A stretch of 64,000 nt of DNA from UBA8752 sp002336475. Its GTDB lineage: Bacteria > Bacteroidota > Bacteroidia > Flavobacteriales_D > Sanyastnellaceae. Shown piece by piece: positions 23,932 through 32,881 of the stretch (position 1 is the first letter of the stretch; each line of letters begins with the position of its first letter). The notes under the pieces were generated by a model. It was not told the DNA's origin. It worked only from the letters and a program-made list of their open reading frames with translations, and ran no database searches. The translations under genes were made by a program, and so were the position numbers. The stretch spans positions 62,001 to 126,000 of the forward strand of contig OX044365.1 in assembly GCA_943846755.1 (NCBI GenBank). The letters are read 5' to 3'.

Positions 23932-25827
23932 TCAAGCGCGCTCGTCGAGTTCGATCCAGCGTTCTGTTTTGACCTCTATTTCGGTGGTCACTTCTCCAAG
24001 TCGTGTGGACAGACGGCTGAGCTCTTCATGGTTGAGCGAAGCAGCGGCCATGGCGGTTTCTAGCTCTGACTTCTCGGTCTCTAGCGTGGCGATCACATTT
24101 TCGAGTCCGTCGTATTCCCGCTGTTCGTTGTAGCTCAACCGCTGGCTGTAGTCGCCCTTTGGCGCGGCAGGAGCGCTGTCGGCCGCTTGTAAGGCTAAAG
24201 CTCTTGCAGCCGCTGCCTGTTCATTGGAGGCGGCTTTTTCCTCTGCATCAGCCTTGGTGCGGTATTGGGTGTAGTTCCCCGGGAAGTCCCTCACGCCGCC
24301 AACTCCGTCCAACACAAAGACATGGTCTACAAGCTTGTCCATGAAATAACGGTCGTGGCTCACCAGCAGCAAACATCCCGGGAAGTCCAATAGAAACTCC
24401 TCCAGTATGCCCAGGGTAAACACGTCGAGGTCGTTGGTTGGCTCGTCGAAGACCAGAAAGTTGGGATTGCCCATGATCACACGCAGCAGGTGCAATCTTT
24501 TGCGCTCTCCACCGCTGAGCTTGTGAATGAAGTCGTGGTGCCGGTGGCGGGGAAACAAGAACCGCTCGAGGAGTTGGGCAGCGGACAGCTTCTGGCCCTT
24601 TTTGAGCGGCATGTACTCTGCAATTTCGTAGAGTGCTTCGATGACCTTCATGCCCTCATCGAAAATGGGAGGCTCTTGGCTAAAGTGGCCGAATACAATG
24701 GTGTCGCCAATGACGACTTTGCCGCCATCGGGCTTGTCTTCGCCGGTCATCAGCCGGATCAGGGTGCTTTTTCCGGCGCCGTTGTCACCCACCAACCCCA
24801 CGCGTTCACCGGGTTTGAAATGGTAGGTCCAGCCCCCTAGAATGACTTTTTCCCCGTAAGCCCTTTTGACCCGGTGCATTTCGAGGATTTTCCCTCCCAT
24901 GCGGGCAGGATCCAGTTCTAGGTTGACTTCGTCTTCTTCGAGCCGCACTGAAGCCCGGGATTTGAGGCCTTTGAACGCGTCCAAACGGGACTTGCTTTTG
25001 CCGGTTCGGGCTTGAGGGGTGGCCCGGACCCACTCCAATTCCCGCCGCATGATGGAACGTGCACGGTCGCGCTGGGCGTGTTCGTTGGAGGACCGCTCCG
25101 TCTTCTTTTCCAAGAAATAGCTCCAGTTTCCTGGGTATTTGTGGAGGGCGAAGTTGTCCAATTCTAATATCGTGTCGCACACCACCTCCAGGAAGAATCG
25201 GTCGTGGGTGACCATGAGCAAGGTGGTTTTGGCACGGGCCAGGAATCCCTCCAACCATTCAATCATGCCCAGATCCAAGTGGTTTGTTGGCTCATCGAGC
25301 AACAACAGGTCGGGTTGCTCTATCAGACACTTGGCCAAAGCGACCCTGCGCTTTTCACCGCCACTTAGGCCATCCACAAAACGGTCGGTATCGTGCAAAC
25401 CGAGCTTTCCCAGTATTTCCTTGGCTTGCGCTTCGTAGCTCCAGGCTTCGGCACGGTCCATGGCGTCATAAGCCATTTGCAAGGCCTCAGCGTCTTCGCG
25501 CTGTGTCGCCTCTTCGTATTGCCGGATGGCGCGCATGGCGTCGTTGTCGGCTTGGAAAAGGTTGGCCAATATGGTGCGGTCCAGGTCCAATCCATGGTCC
25601 TGAGAAAGGTGCGCGATGCGCACGTCTCCAGCAAAAGTGACCGTTCCAGAATCTGCCCCCTCAATGTCCAGCAGCACCTTTATCAGGGTGCTTTTTCCTG
25701 TACCGTTTCGAGCGACCAAGGCCGCCTTCTGTCCCCGGTCCAAGCCAAAATGGAGGTCCTCAAAAATGAGGCGTTCGCCAAAACGCTTTGTCAACCCCTC
25801 TACCGAAAGCACATTGCCGCCTGCCAT
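23932..25827 (-). CDS. uup: ABC-F family ATPase, Uup type
   Basis: The 631-residue protein has two ABC ATPase domains and no membrane segments. Walker A is ARNGTGKST in domain 1 and GDNGAGKST in domain 2. Signatures are LSGGEKRRVALAK and LSGGERKRLHLLR, with Walker B LLLLDEPTNHLD and LVFDEPTNDLD. An arginine-rich linker near residues 255-300 and a C-terminal charged coiled coil (about 545-631) fit Uup rather than EttA. ABC-F proteins act on the ribosome; Uup is also linked to DNA branch processing and transposon excision. A TACTTTTG box ends four bases before its ATG. Confidence 0.85.
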   Translation of the reverse strand: MAGGNVLSVEGLTKRFGERLIFEDLHFGLDRGQKAALVARNGTGKSTLIKVLLDIEGADSGTVTFAGDVRIAHLSQDHGLDLDRTILANLFQADNDAMRAIRQYEEATQREDAEALQMAYDAMDRAEAWSYEAQAKEILGKLGLHDTDRFVDGLSGGEKRRVALAKCLIEQPDLLLLDEPTNHLDLGMIEWLEGFLARAKTTLLMVTHDRFFLEVVCDTILELDNFALHKYPGNWSYFLEKKTERSSNEHAQRDRARSIMRRELEWVRATPQARTGKSKSRLDAFKGLKSRASVRLEEDEVNLELDPARMGGKILEMHRVKRAYGEKVILGGWTYHFKPGERVGLVGDNGAGKSTLIRLMTGEDKPDGGKVVIGDTIVFGHFSQEPPIFDEGMKVIEALYEIAEYMPLKKGQKLSAAQLLERFLFPRHRHHDFIHKLSGGERKRLHLLRVIMGNPNFLVFDEPTNDLDVFTLGILEEFLLDFPGCLLLVSHDRYFMDKLVDHVFVLDGVGGVRDFPGNYTQYRTKADAEEKAASNEQAAAARALALQAADSAPAAPKGDYSQRLSYNEQREYDGLENVIATLETEKSELETAMAAASLNHEELSRLSTRLGEVTTEIEVKTERWIELDERA

Positions 25828-25831
25828 GCCG

Positions 25832-25839
25832 CAAAAGTA
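25832..25839 (-). promoter_or_regulatory. -7 box of uup
   Basis: TACTTTTG on the minus strand is an exact TAnnTTTG match, four bases from the ATG at 25827. This predicts a leaderless or almost leaderless mRNA. Confidence 0.4.
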
Positions 25840-25854
25840 GCGGGGGAAGCGGGC

Positions 25855-25861
25855 TAATTTG
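25855..25861 (+). promoter_or_regulatory. Candidate -7 box of the ElaA-like gene
   Basis: TAATTTG resembles TAnnTTTG with one base fewer in the spacer, and ends five bases before the ATG at 25867. It is back to back with the uup box. Confidence 0.3.
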
Positions 25862-25866
25862 CGTCT

Positions 25867-26367
25867 ATGAATGAAGTCCCTGTCAAAGACGTTGTTTGGA
25901 GGTGCAAAAGCTGGTCTGATTTGGGCCGAGAGGAGTTGTATGGCTTGCTCAGGCTGCGTTCAGAAGTTTTTGTGGTTGAACAAGATTGTGCCTACCAAGA
26001 TTTGGATGACAAGGACAAAGTCGGACTGCATGTTTGGATGGAACGCGCCGGCGAGCCTGCAGAGCAAGGAGGAGAGGTGCTGGCAACGACAAGGTTGCTG
26101 CCTGCGGGGGTCTCCTACGCTGGGGAAGTCAGTATTGGTCGCGTGGTTACTGCCCAGAGCGTGCGCGGAGGCGGATGGGGACGAGAATTGATGCGACGCA
26201 GCCTCGATGAGGTGTGTGGCTTTTGGCCGGAGGTTCCCATTCGCATATCGGCCCAACAGTACCTCGAGGTATTCTATGCCAGCTTTGGATTTACCACAGT
26301 GGGCGAGCCTTATCTGGAAGATGGCATTCCCCATGTGGCCATGACGCGACCTGCAGGTCCTGCTTGA
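25867..26367 (+). CDS. GNAT family acetyltransferase, ElaA-like
   Basis: A 166-residue single-domain GNAT protein. The N-terminal half has the ElaA pattern ELYGLLRLRSEVFVVEQDCAYQDLDDKD, followed by the acetyl-CoA binding core SIGRVVTAQSVRGGGWGRELM (V/I-x-x-x-x-R-x-x-G-x-G form) and a C-terminal AQQYLEVFYASFGFTTVGEPYLEDGIPHVAM strand-helix typical of the family. The acceptor substrate is unknown. It is divergent from uup and 22 bases ahead of a glycosyltransferase gene. Confidence 0.88.
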   Translation: MNEVPVKDVVWRCKSWSDLGREELYGLLRLRSEVFVVEQDCAYQDLDDKDKVGLHVWMERAGEPAEQGGEVLATTRLLPAGVSYAGEVSIGRVVTAQSVRGGGWGRELMRRSLDEVCGFWPEVPIRISAQQYLEVFYASFGFTTVGEPYLEDGIPHVAMTRPAGPA

Positions 26368-26376
26368 CCTTCCGAC

Positions 26377-26384
26377 TATCTTCG
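26377..26384 (+). promoter_or_regulatory. Candidate -7 box of the GT2 gene
   Basis: TATCTTCG (one base off TAnnTTTG) ends five bases before the ATG at 26390. Confidence 0.28.
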
Positions 26385-26389
26385 CCGCC

Positions 26390-27442
26390 ATGTCTGACCG
26401 ACCGTGTGCCTCGGTGGTAATTCCCTGCCTCAACGAAGCGGCTCATATTGAGGCTTGCCTGGATTCCCTTGCCATTCAAAATGGGGTAGAGTCCGGGTTT
26501 GAAGTCTTGGTGGTCGATGGGGGCAGCAAAGACGGCACTCTGGAAATTTTAAAAAGGCGTGCGCTTGCAGATTCAGGGTTGCGCGTGTTGGACAATCCCG
26601 ACCGCATTACGCCTGTGGCCATGAATATGGGCATCAAAGAGGCCCTGGCCGATGTGGTGATCATTTTGGGGGCCCATGCAGAGGTTGCGCCGGACTTTGT
26701 GAGGCGCAACCTTGAAGTTTTGCGGGCCCATCCGGAGTCTGGATGTGTTGGCGGTGTTGTGGAGCAGGTTCACGGCGATGAGCTGAGCCGCCGCATTGGG
26801 TTGGCTTTGTCTTCTCCATTTGGAGTAGGGGATGCCCGCTTTCGCACGGGAGGGGTTGCAGGACATGTGGATACTGTGGCTTTCGGAGCCTACAGAAAGT
26901 CAGTACTCGAAGAACTGGGCGGTTTTGATGCCGCCCTCGTGCGAAACCAGGACGATGAATTGAATTTCCGTTTGACGGAGACCGGTTGGCGGATTTGGTT
27001 TGACTCCAGGATCCGCTCGACATACCATGCCAGGTCCACTTATGGGCAGTTGTTTCGCCAGTACCGCCAATACGGTTTTTGGAAAGTGTTCGTGAACAAG
27101 AAACACCTGACCGTGACGACTTGGCGCCAGTTGGCTCCTGCGGCAATGCTGCTCGGAAGCGCTGTATTGGTAGGGTTGTCTGTCCTCCATTGGGCGATGC
27201 CAAACACCGCGCTGCTTCTGACGCTTGCCCTTCCCGCTTTGGCCACATTGTGGGGCATGTGGGTGTTGGGTGCGCTCACCGCTGTAGCATTGGGAGGAAC
27301 GCCATTGAAAGATGTTCCCGGAGTACTGAGGACTTTTTTCGTGCTCCACATGGCCTATGGCTGGGGCTATTGTGAAGGCATTTGGCGTTTGGTCCTGATG
27401 CGCCGGGCTCCTTCTGCTGCATTTAAGTCTCTCACCCGATGA
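26390..27442 (+). CDS. Family 2 glycosyltransferase with C-terminal membrane segments
   Basis: A 350-residue protein with a GT-A fold start (SVVIPCLNEAAHIEACLDSL, VDGGSKDGT), a catalytic region with RNQDDELNFRLTETGWRIWFDS, and two or three hydrophobic segments after about residue 240. The layout resembles ExoA-type succinoglycan glycosyltransferases that add sugars to lipid-linked intermediates at the inner membrane. It overlaps the next gene by 4 bases (ATGA) and probably forms an envelope polysaccharide unit with it. The sugar is unknown. Confidence 0.85.
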   Translation: MSDRPCASVVIPCLNEAAHIEACLDSLAIQNGVESGFEVLVVDGGSKDGTLEILKRRALADSGLRVLDNPDRITPVAMNMGIKEALADVVIILGAHAEVAPDFVRRNLEVLRAHPESGCVGGVVEQVHGDELSRRIGLALSSPFGVGDARFRTGGVAGHVDTVAFGAYRKSVLEELGGFDAALVRNQDDELNFRLTETGWRIWFDSRIRSTYHARSTYGQLFRQYRQYGFWKVFVNKKHLTVTTWRQLAPAAMLLGSAVLVGLSVLHWAMPNTALLLTLALPALATLWGMWVLGALTAVALGGTPLKDVPGVLRTFFVLHMAYGWGYCEGIWRLVLMRRAPSAAFKSLTR

Positions 27443-28659
27443 AGGATGTTCTGGGGCTCAGCTTAGAATCCTGGGCATGGCGGGCAGTGATGCCTGCCTT
27501 GATTCTTGGCGGGAATGTGGCGGGCTTCACTTTGTTTGTTGTCGCCGTTCTTCGGATCACCACATGGTGGCGTGAGCACCGTCGAGCACGCTGGGAATGG
27601 CGTTTGGGTTCATTGTGGTGGGTGGCCTATTTCGGCCTCCAATTGTTGGGTGGACTGTGGTCAAGTGACCTCGATGCTTGGAGGTTGAGTTTGGAGGTCA
27701 AGTCTTCACTCTGGTTTTTACCCGTCCTATTGGCCATGCCTGGACGTCAAGTGGCCCGTGATTTTTGGTGGTCTTTGGGGTGGTCGGTGACGGTTTATTT
27801 GTCTTGGAGAATGCTGCGGGCAGGCTGGCATCAGGTGGTTTTGGATGTTCCTACGGAGTGGAGGTATGCCCGATTCTCTGGTGATGTTCACCCCACATAC
27901 ATGAGTTTGCATTTGGGCGCGGCATTTTTGGGTTTGGGAACCCAGTGGGCCCGGACTTTGAAGCCGGTGATGGTATGGGTCGTCACGGTGCTTTTTGCAC
28001 TGTCTTTGGGCATGCTCGGCTCCAAAGCAGGCATCATTGCCGCATTGGTCGTCGCTGTGATTCGGATGTCCATGATGTGGCCATTTTGGGGCAGACAGCA
28101 GCGGGTAGTATTGTCGAATTCTTTGCCAAAAGGAGCGGCCAGATGGTGTGTCTTCATCGCACTCGTTTTGGTTTCATCTTGGGCCATGTCTGGAAAGAGG
28201 TTTGCTGAAATGAGCAGTGCTTCAGCGGTTATGACAGATGAGCAGGCGCCGGTTCAAAGCAGTTCCTCTGGCCGGGTGATGGTGTGGCAAACGTCATTGG
28301 AAATCATTGAAGCGCACCCATTCGGAGTGGGAACGGGTGATGTGGTGCCGGAACTGATGCGCCGGTATGAGCGGGATGCCCTGACCTATGCTTCAGAGCG
28401 CCAGCTGAATCCACACAACCAGTGGCTTCAAGCGGGGGTGGCCTTTGGTTGGCCGGGGATGTTGGTGTTGACCTTGGCGTTGCTGGGTTGCCTGAGGCAT
28501 GCTTGGAGGGCAGGGGATGGGGTGCTGTTTCTGTGCGTGATGCTGACCATCCTTCATTCGGGCGTAGAATCCGTGTTGGAGGTGCAACGTGGCGTGGTGT
28601 TCATCATGTGGATGCTGACGGTTCAATTGCCCCTGAAAGACAAAAGCCTGCAGGGTTAA
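27439..28659 (+). CDS. O-antigen ligase/polymerase-like membrane protein
   Basis: A 406-residue multi-pass membrane protein with about ten hydrophobic segments. The large periplasmic loop and C-terminal part carry motifs of the Wzy/WaaL family: a SSSGRVMVWQTSLEIIEAHPFGVGTGD stretch (H and G rich) and NPHNQWLQAGVAFGWPG. Such proteins join or polymerise undecaprenyl-linked glycans in the periplasm. Ligase and polymerase cannot be told apart from sequence alone. It is translationally coupled to the upstream GT2. Confidence 0.83.
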   Translation: MKDVLGLSLESWAWRAVMPALILGGNVAGFTLFVVAVLRITTWWREHRRARWEWRLGSLWWVAYFGLQLLGGLWSSDLDAWRLSLEVKSSLWFLPVLLAMPGRQVARDFWWSLGWSVTVYLSWRMLRAGWHQVVLDVPTEWRYARFSGDVHPTYMSLHLGAAFLGLGTQWARTLKPVMVWVVTVLFALSLGMLGSKAGIIAALVVAVIRMSMMWPFWGRQQRVVLSNSLPKGAARWCVFIALVLVSSWAMSGKRFAEMSSASAVMTDEQAPVQSSSSGRVMVWQTSLEIIEAHPFGVGTGDVVPELMRRYERDALTYASERQLNPHNQWLQAGVAFGWPGMLVLTLALLGCLRHAWRAGDGVLFLCVMLTILHSGVESVLEVQRGVVFIMWMLTVQLPLKDKSLQG

Positions 28660-28704
28660 GCATTCTCGCTTTCAACGTCCTACCTTGATGGGGCGACCCC
28701 CACC

Positions 28705-29367
28705 ATGATTGATTCACCCCCTTTATCACCACCTGTTGCTCAGGACTTGGCGTCTGATGCAGTGCTGAATGGGGCCAACCCTCTGGTGATGCGCCAACTC
28801 TCGTTGGTGTGCGGGGCCGGTAGCCGGCTTGAATGCTTGGAGCGTTGGTATTTGTTTGTGCGTGATGCCATCCGTTATGACCCGTTCCAGATCAACTTAA
28901 GGCCGGAAGAAAACGCGGCTTCCCGGACACTCGAAAATCAAAGTGGGCACTGCGTCCACAAGTCCATACTGCTGGTGGCGGGGTTTCGTGCATTGGGTGT
29001 GCCTTCTAGATTGGGGCTGGCCAGGGTGCGCAATCATCTGGCCACAGAATCCTTGGAGCGCAAGCTGGGAACAGACGTGCTCACTCCCCACGGCTACGGG
29101 GCTTTTTGGAATGGTCAACGGTGGGTCAAGTGCACACCTGTGTTCAACCGATCCTTGTGTGAAAAATTCGGCACATCAACCCTCGATTGGGACGCGGAGA
29201 ATGATGTGCTTTTTCAACCCTTAGACTCTGTTGGTCAAAGGTTTATGGAGTACATCGAGGACTACGGCTTGTTCTCTTCCGTTCCTTTGGATTTGATCCG
29301 GGAACAACTCTTGGAAATGTACCCCCACGCTTTTGATGCCGAGGGGAACTGGAGCCTTAAAGGCTAA
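28705..29367 (+). CDS. Transglutaminase-like domain protein
   Basis: A 220-residue protein of the transglutaminase/cysteine-protease-like superfamily. The Cys nucleophile is in SGHCVHKSILLVAGFRALGVPSRLGLARVRNH (Cys near residue 83), with a His in LTPHGYGAFWNGQRWVKCTPVFN. The Asp expected after the Trp strand is replaced by TPVFN; as I recall, a subfamily with 'KATPAFN' shows the same change, so this is not damage. The C-terminal FMEYIEDYGLFSSVPLD also fits that subfamily. Its substrate is unknown. The stop codon lies inside a terminator shared with the convergent pyrG. Confidence 0.8.
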   Translation: MIDSPPLSPPVAQDLASDAVLNGANPLVMRQLSLVCGAGSRLECLERWYLFVRDAIRYDPFQINLRPEENAASRTLENQSGHCVHKSILLVAGFRALGVPSRLGLARVRNHLATESLERKLGTDVLTPHGYGAFWNGQRWVKCTPVFNRSLCEKFGTSTLDWDAENDVLFQPLDSVGQRFMEYIEDYGLFSSVPLDLIREQLLEMYPHAFDAEGNWSLKG

Positions 29368-29384
29368 CTGCAATCAGCCTTTTT
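29359..29384. terminator. Bidirectional terminator overlapping two stop codons
   Basis: AAAGGCT (29359-29365) pairs with AGCCTTT (29376-29382) and runs into TT for the plus strand. The hairpin contains the stop of the transglutaminase-like gene (29365-29367) and that of pyrG (29374-29376), so one short element may end both transcripts. Confidence 0.6.
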
Positions 29385-31053
29385 GCTTTTGGGTCTTGCT
29401 GCCGGACTGTGCTTCTGAGGCGGACCCAGAGCTGAAATCCACCGTTGCTTTCACAAAGGCTTTGAAGAGGGGATGTGGGTTGATGACGGTGCTCTTGTAC
29501 TCTGGGTGGAATTGAGCCCCCACAAACCAGGGGTGATCGGGAATTTCAACGATCTCAACCAGTTTGGAATCTGGATGGGTTCCTGTTGGCACCATACCTG
29601 CATCGATGAATTGTGCGCGGTATGCCTCGTTGAATTCGTAACGGTGGCGGTGCCGTTCCTCTGTTTCGGATACACCGTAAGCTTCTTCGGCCAGTGAGCC
29701 TTTTTCGAGTTGGCAAGGGTATGCCCCGAGCCTCATGGTTCCCCCCATATCGGCCAAGCCCTTTTGGGCTTCCATCAAGTCGATGACAGGATGCGGCGTG
29801 TAGTCTTTGATTTCTGTGCTGTGGGCTTCTTCAAGTCCCAGCACATTGCGGGCAAACTCGATCACTGCACATTGCATGCCGAGGCAAATCCCAAAGAATG
29901 GAACGCCATTCTCTCGGGCGAAACGGATGGCTTCGATTTTACCGTCGATGCCGCGTGATCCGAAACCAGGGGCCACCAAAATACCGTGAGCACTGCCTAA
30001 GAGGGTTTTGTTTTCTGAACCTTGTAACTGCTCGGAATGGATCCAATTCAGATTGACCTTTACTCCGCAGGCAGCACCGGCATGGATAAAGGATTCTACG
30101 ATGCTCTTGTAGCTGTCTTGAAGTTCTACGTACTTCCCGACCAACGCAATGTTGACTGAGCCCTGCGGATTCTTGTGGCGCTCCAGGAAGTTCAGCCAGC
30201 GGTTGAGGTTGAGTCCGGCCCGGCTGTCGACACCCAACTTGCTCAAAACGACTTCATCGAGCTGCTCCTTTTGCATCAAGAGGGGCACATCATAAATCGT
30301 GTCTGCATCGATGGATTGTATGACGGCTTCTTCGCCGACGTTGCAGAACCGTGCGAGTTTGTTGCGGATGGCCTTGGTCAGGTTGTGTTCCGTGCGACAG
30401 ACCAATACATCGGGTTGTACGCCAAACTCGAGCAACTGCTTTACGCTGTGCTGGGTGGGCTTGGTTTTGAGTTCGCCCGCTGCCTTGAGGTAGGGGACCA
30501 ACGTGAGGTGGATGACCAGGGTGTCTTTGGGGTGTTCCCAGCGCATTTGACGCACAGCCTCGATGTAGGGCAAAGACTCTATGTCACCTACCGTTCCTCC
30601 GATTTCTGTGATGACGAAATCATATTGATCTCCTTCTCCCAGAATTTGAATGCAACGTTTGATTTCGTCGGTGATGTGGGGAATAATCTGCACTGTGCGT
30701 CCGAGGTATTCTCCCCGGCGCTCCTTGTCGATCACGCTTTGATAGATGCGGCCGGTCGTGATGTTGTTGGCCTGCGATGTGGACACATTGAGGAACCTTT
30801 CATAGTGCCCCAGGTCCAAATCGGTTTCTGCTCCGTCATCTGTGACGTAGCATTCTCCGTGCTCGTAGGGGTTCAGTGTGCCTGGATCGATGTTGATGTA
30901 AGGATCCAGTTTTTGGATGGTCACCTTCATCCCACGGGCTTGCAACAGCTTCGCTAAGGAAGCACTGATGATTCCCTTGCCCAAGCTGGAAGAAACGCCT
31001 CCAGTGACGAATATATATTTGGTGGCCTTGGCCTTTCCCGTAGTCGCGTGCAT
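29374..31053 (-). CDS. pyrG: CTP synthase
   Basis: A full-length 559-residue CTP synthase that aminates UTP to CTP with glutamine and ATP in the cytoplasm. The synthetase domain starts KYIFVTGGVSSSLGKGIISASLAKLL and includes EIGGTVGDIESLPYIEA. The C-terminal class I glutamine amidotransferase domain has its nucleophilic Cys in GICLGMQ (near residue 392) and the QFHPEYKS His/Glu near residue 525. It starts 71 bases after the AI-2E-type transporter gene on the same strand and may be co-transcribed with it. Confidence 0.97.
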   Translation of the reverse strand: MHATTGKAKATKYIFVTGGVSSSLGKGIISASLAKLLQARGMKVTIQKLDPYINIDPGTLNPYEHGECYVTDDGAETDLDLGHYERFLNVSTSQANNITTGRIYQSVIDKERRGEYLGRTVQIIPHITDEIKRCIQILGEGDQYDFVITEIGGTVGDIESLPYIEAVRQMRWEHPKDTLVIHLTLVPYLKAAGELKTKPTQHSVKQLLEFGVQPDVLVCRTEHNLTKAIRNKLARFCNVGEEAVIQSIDADTIYDVPLLMQKEQLDEVVLSKLGVDSRAGLNLNRWLNFLERHKNPQGSVNIALVGKYVELQDSYKSIVESFIHAGAACGVKVNLNWIHSEQLQGSENKTLLGSAHGILVAPGFGSRGIDGKIEAIRFARENGVPFFGICLGMQCAVIEFARNVLGLEEAHSTEIKDYTPHPVIDLMEAQKGLADMGGTMRLGAYPCQLEKGSLAEEAYGVSETEERHRHRYEFNEAYRAQFIDAGMVPTGTHPDSKLVEIVEIPDHPWFVGAQFHPEYKSTVINPHPLFKAFVKATVDFSSGSASEAQSGSKTQKQKG

Positions 31054-31124
31054 ACGGGGTTCTAAGGTAAACTTATTCCTTCGCAGGTGAAGAGAGAATC
31101 CTTAATCTTTTTCTCCCCTTGTTT

Positions 31125-32264
31125 TCAAAGCTGATCTGTCAGGGATTGAACGACTTTAAATCCACTCAGAAACTCCTTGGCTACAACACGCAACAAGGAA
31201 TATGCAGGAATGGCCAAAATCATGCCGGTGATGCCCGCCAAACTTCCCGCAATAGAGATCAACAGGAAGATTTCCAATGGATGTGCTTTCACGCTTCCCG
31301 CAAAAATCACAGGCTGTGTAAAGAGGTTGTCGACCAGCTGCGCCAATAGAAATACGGCTCCGGCTTTTCCCAGAAGGCCCCAGATCTCTGGGAATTGCAA
31401 ATGGGTGGTCAGGATGATGCCCAGTCCCAGCCCGGCTCCCACCAGAGGACCGACGTAGGGAATGAGGTTGAGCAGTCCGGCGAGAAACCCGATTAAAAAG
31501 GCATTGGGAACACCGAGAATAAGCAGCCCTCCGGTAATCACAGTGGTGATGATGGCTACTTGGGCAGCCAATCCCACAAAATACCGGGTGAGCAGGGCTG
31601 TGGAGTTGGTGAGGATGCGTTGAATGCGTTCGGTGTATTCTTCAGGAGTCAAGGCCTGCACGATGCTGGGGAAGAGGTTGCGGTCCTTTAAAAAGAAAAA
31701 GGTCATGAAGGCCACACTAAACAGGGCCACTACAAGTCCGCTGAGGGCAGACAAGGTGCTGCCGAGGATTCCGCCAAGGCCAGATGGGCCTAGAACAGAA
31801 GAGAGTCCTGATCCCAAAGTGGATGCATCAAGCCAAGTAAAGGGGTCTGTCCCAGTCGTGCTGATCAAGGGAGCAAAACCAGACAATTCCTGTTCGATGC
31901 GTTGCGCAATCCTTTGAAAGTCTAAGTCAGCCACCACTTGGGCTTCCACAGCCACAAGTGGTACAAACAGGTTGACCAGCAAGGAAAATCCGGTGAACAT
32001 CACAGACAGTGCAATAAAGGCCCCCAAACCAGGGCCTGGCGTCTTTCCAGCGATGTTGATGCGGTCGATCAAGTTCACGATTGGCCGACCGATAAAGCTC
32101 AGGGCGATGGAGATGATGAGGTACGCTGTAAGGTCAGAAAACCGCACCATCCCACCGATTAAAATGGCCGTGCCACATGCACCTGCCAAACGCCTCAAAG
32201 TCCAAAAATCTGCTTTGAAGGGATGGGTGCTCTCAGAACTGCGCCCGGGAAGTGATGAATCCAT
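31125..32264 (-). CDS. AI-2E family (PerM-like) membrane transporter
   Basis: A 379-residue inner-membrane protein with the AI-2E family pattern: two N-terminal segments, a third, a soluble segment, then a C-terminal bundle with LAGLLNLIPYVGPLVGAGLGLGIILT and QPVIFAGSVKAHPLEIFLLISIAGSLAG. Family members include TqsA and cation/proton antiporters, so the substrate cannot be named. It follows the SixA-like gene by 9 bases. Confidence 0.88.
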   Translation of the reverse strand: MDSSLPGRSSESTHPFKADFWTLRRLAGACGTAILIGGMVRFSDLTAYLIISIALSFIGRPIVNLIDRINIAGKTPGPGLGAFIALSVMFTGFSLLVNLFVPLVAVEAQVVADLDFQRIAQRIEQELSGFAPLISTTGTDPFTWLDASTLGSGLSSVLGPSGLGGILGSTLSALSGLVVALFSVAFMTFFFLKDRNLFPSIVQALTPEEYTERIQRILTNSTALLTRYFVGLAAQVAIITTVITGGLLILGVPNAFLIGFLAGLLNLIPYVGPLVGAGLGLGIILTTHLQFPEIWGLLGKAGAVFLLAQLVDNLFTQPVIFAGSVKAHPLEIFLLISIAGSLAGITGMILAIPAYSLLRVVAKEFLSGFKVVQSLTDQL

Positions 32265-32273
32265 GGGGTCAAA

Positions 32274-32768
32274 TTAAGCTTCTTGCGGCGCGTATCGCAC
32301 GGCGACTTCTCCGCAGTTTGCGTGCAGGTCAGCCCAGCGGCTGATGTTCAGTTTCAGATGAACAAGGTCAGCAGTGGTCAGGCCCATATATCCTCCTGTA
32401 AGCACCGATACAAGGGCGCTTATTCCAGGGTTGTGCCCTACAATCCAGAGTCCTCGGAACCGTTCATCAGAGGTTGCTGTAATGTCCATCAACACCGAGG
32501 GTTCTGCAAGATATCCGCGCTCTTCAATTTCTATGGTGGGAACCTCGCCGGTCCCGGCTTCTGTCCAGACCTCTGTGATGAGTCCCGCTGTCTGAATGGT
32601 GCGAATGGCGCTCGAAGCCACAAGGCGGTGGTCTTTTTGGGGGTGGACCTTTTTGGCTTGCTGTATGCAAGTCTGTCGGCCTTGAGGGGTCAATGCGCGG
32701 AGCTGGTCGGGGACGGTTGAAGAGCCGTTTTGGGCTTCTCCGTGACGCATCAAAAACAGGTCTTTCAT
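32274..32768 (-). CDS. Histidine phosphatase family protein, SixA-like
   Basis: A 164-residue phosphatase of the two-His superfamily, with the catalytic RHG at residues 8-10 (LFLMRHGEAQ), a SSAIRTIQTAGLI stretch, and the second His in IVGHNPGISALV. The short length matches SixA-type phosphohistidine phosphatases. The target protein is not evident. It is divergent from the DtxR-type regulator. Confidence 0.88.
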   Translation of the reverse strand: MKDLFLMRHGEAQNGSSTVPDQLRALTPQGRQTCIQQAKKVHPQKDHRLVASSAIRTIQTAGLITEVWTEAGTGEVPTIEIEERGYLAEPSVLMDITATSDERFRGLWIVGHNPGISALVSVLTGGYMGLTTADLVHLKLNISRWADLHANCGEVAVRYAPQEA

Positions 32769-32811
32769 GTTGATGCAAGTTGAATTTTTTATTTGAGTAA
32801 ATAAGCTTGAC

Positions 32812-32850
32812 TTAGCGTCATGTCTAAATTAAAGTTTAGGCAAGACTAAA
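32812..32850. promoter_or_regulatory. Candidate metalloregulator operator
   Basis: Two spaced inverted repeats lie in the 113-bp divergent region: TTAG/CTAA at 32812-32827 (8-base spacer) and TTTAG/CTAAA at 32835-32850 (6-base spacer). The second resembles the TTAGG...CTAA form of DtxR-family boxes. Autoregulation by the adjacent DtxR-type protein is inferred. Confidence 0.38.
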
Positions 32851-32869
32851 TATGAATGTAGGTAAGGCT

Positions 32870-32877
32870 TAAGTTTG
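32870..32877 (+). promoter_or_regulatory. -7 box of the DtxR-type regulator gene
   Basis: TAAGTTTG is an exact TAnnTTTG match ending four bases before the ATG at 32882. It lies 20 bases after the candidate operator. Confidence 0.4.
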
Positions 32878-32881
32878 TCAA

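Noticed and set aside
23932..25827. Altered first Walker A in uup (Ala for the first Gly)
   Set aside because: As I recall, Bacteroidota Uup-type proteins often have AxNGTGK at this place, and Lys, Ser/Thr, signature and Walker B are intact, so no loss of function is implied.
28705..29367. Transglutaminase-like protein as an inactivated enzyme because the Asp is missing
   Set aside because: The TPVFN replacement is, from memory, typical of a whole subfamily, and Cys and His are kept.
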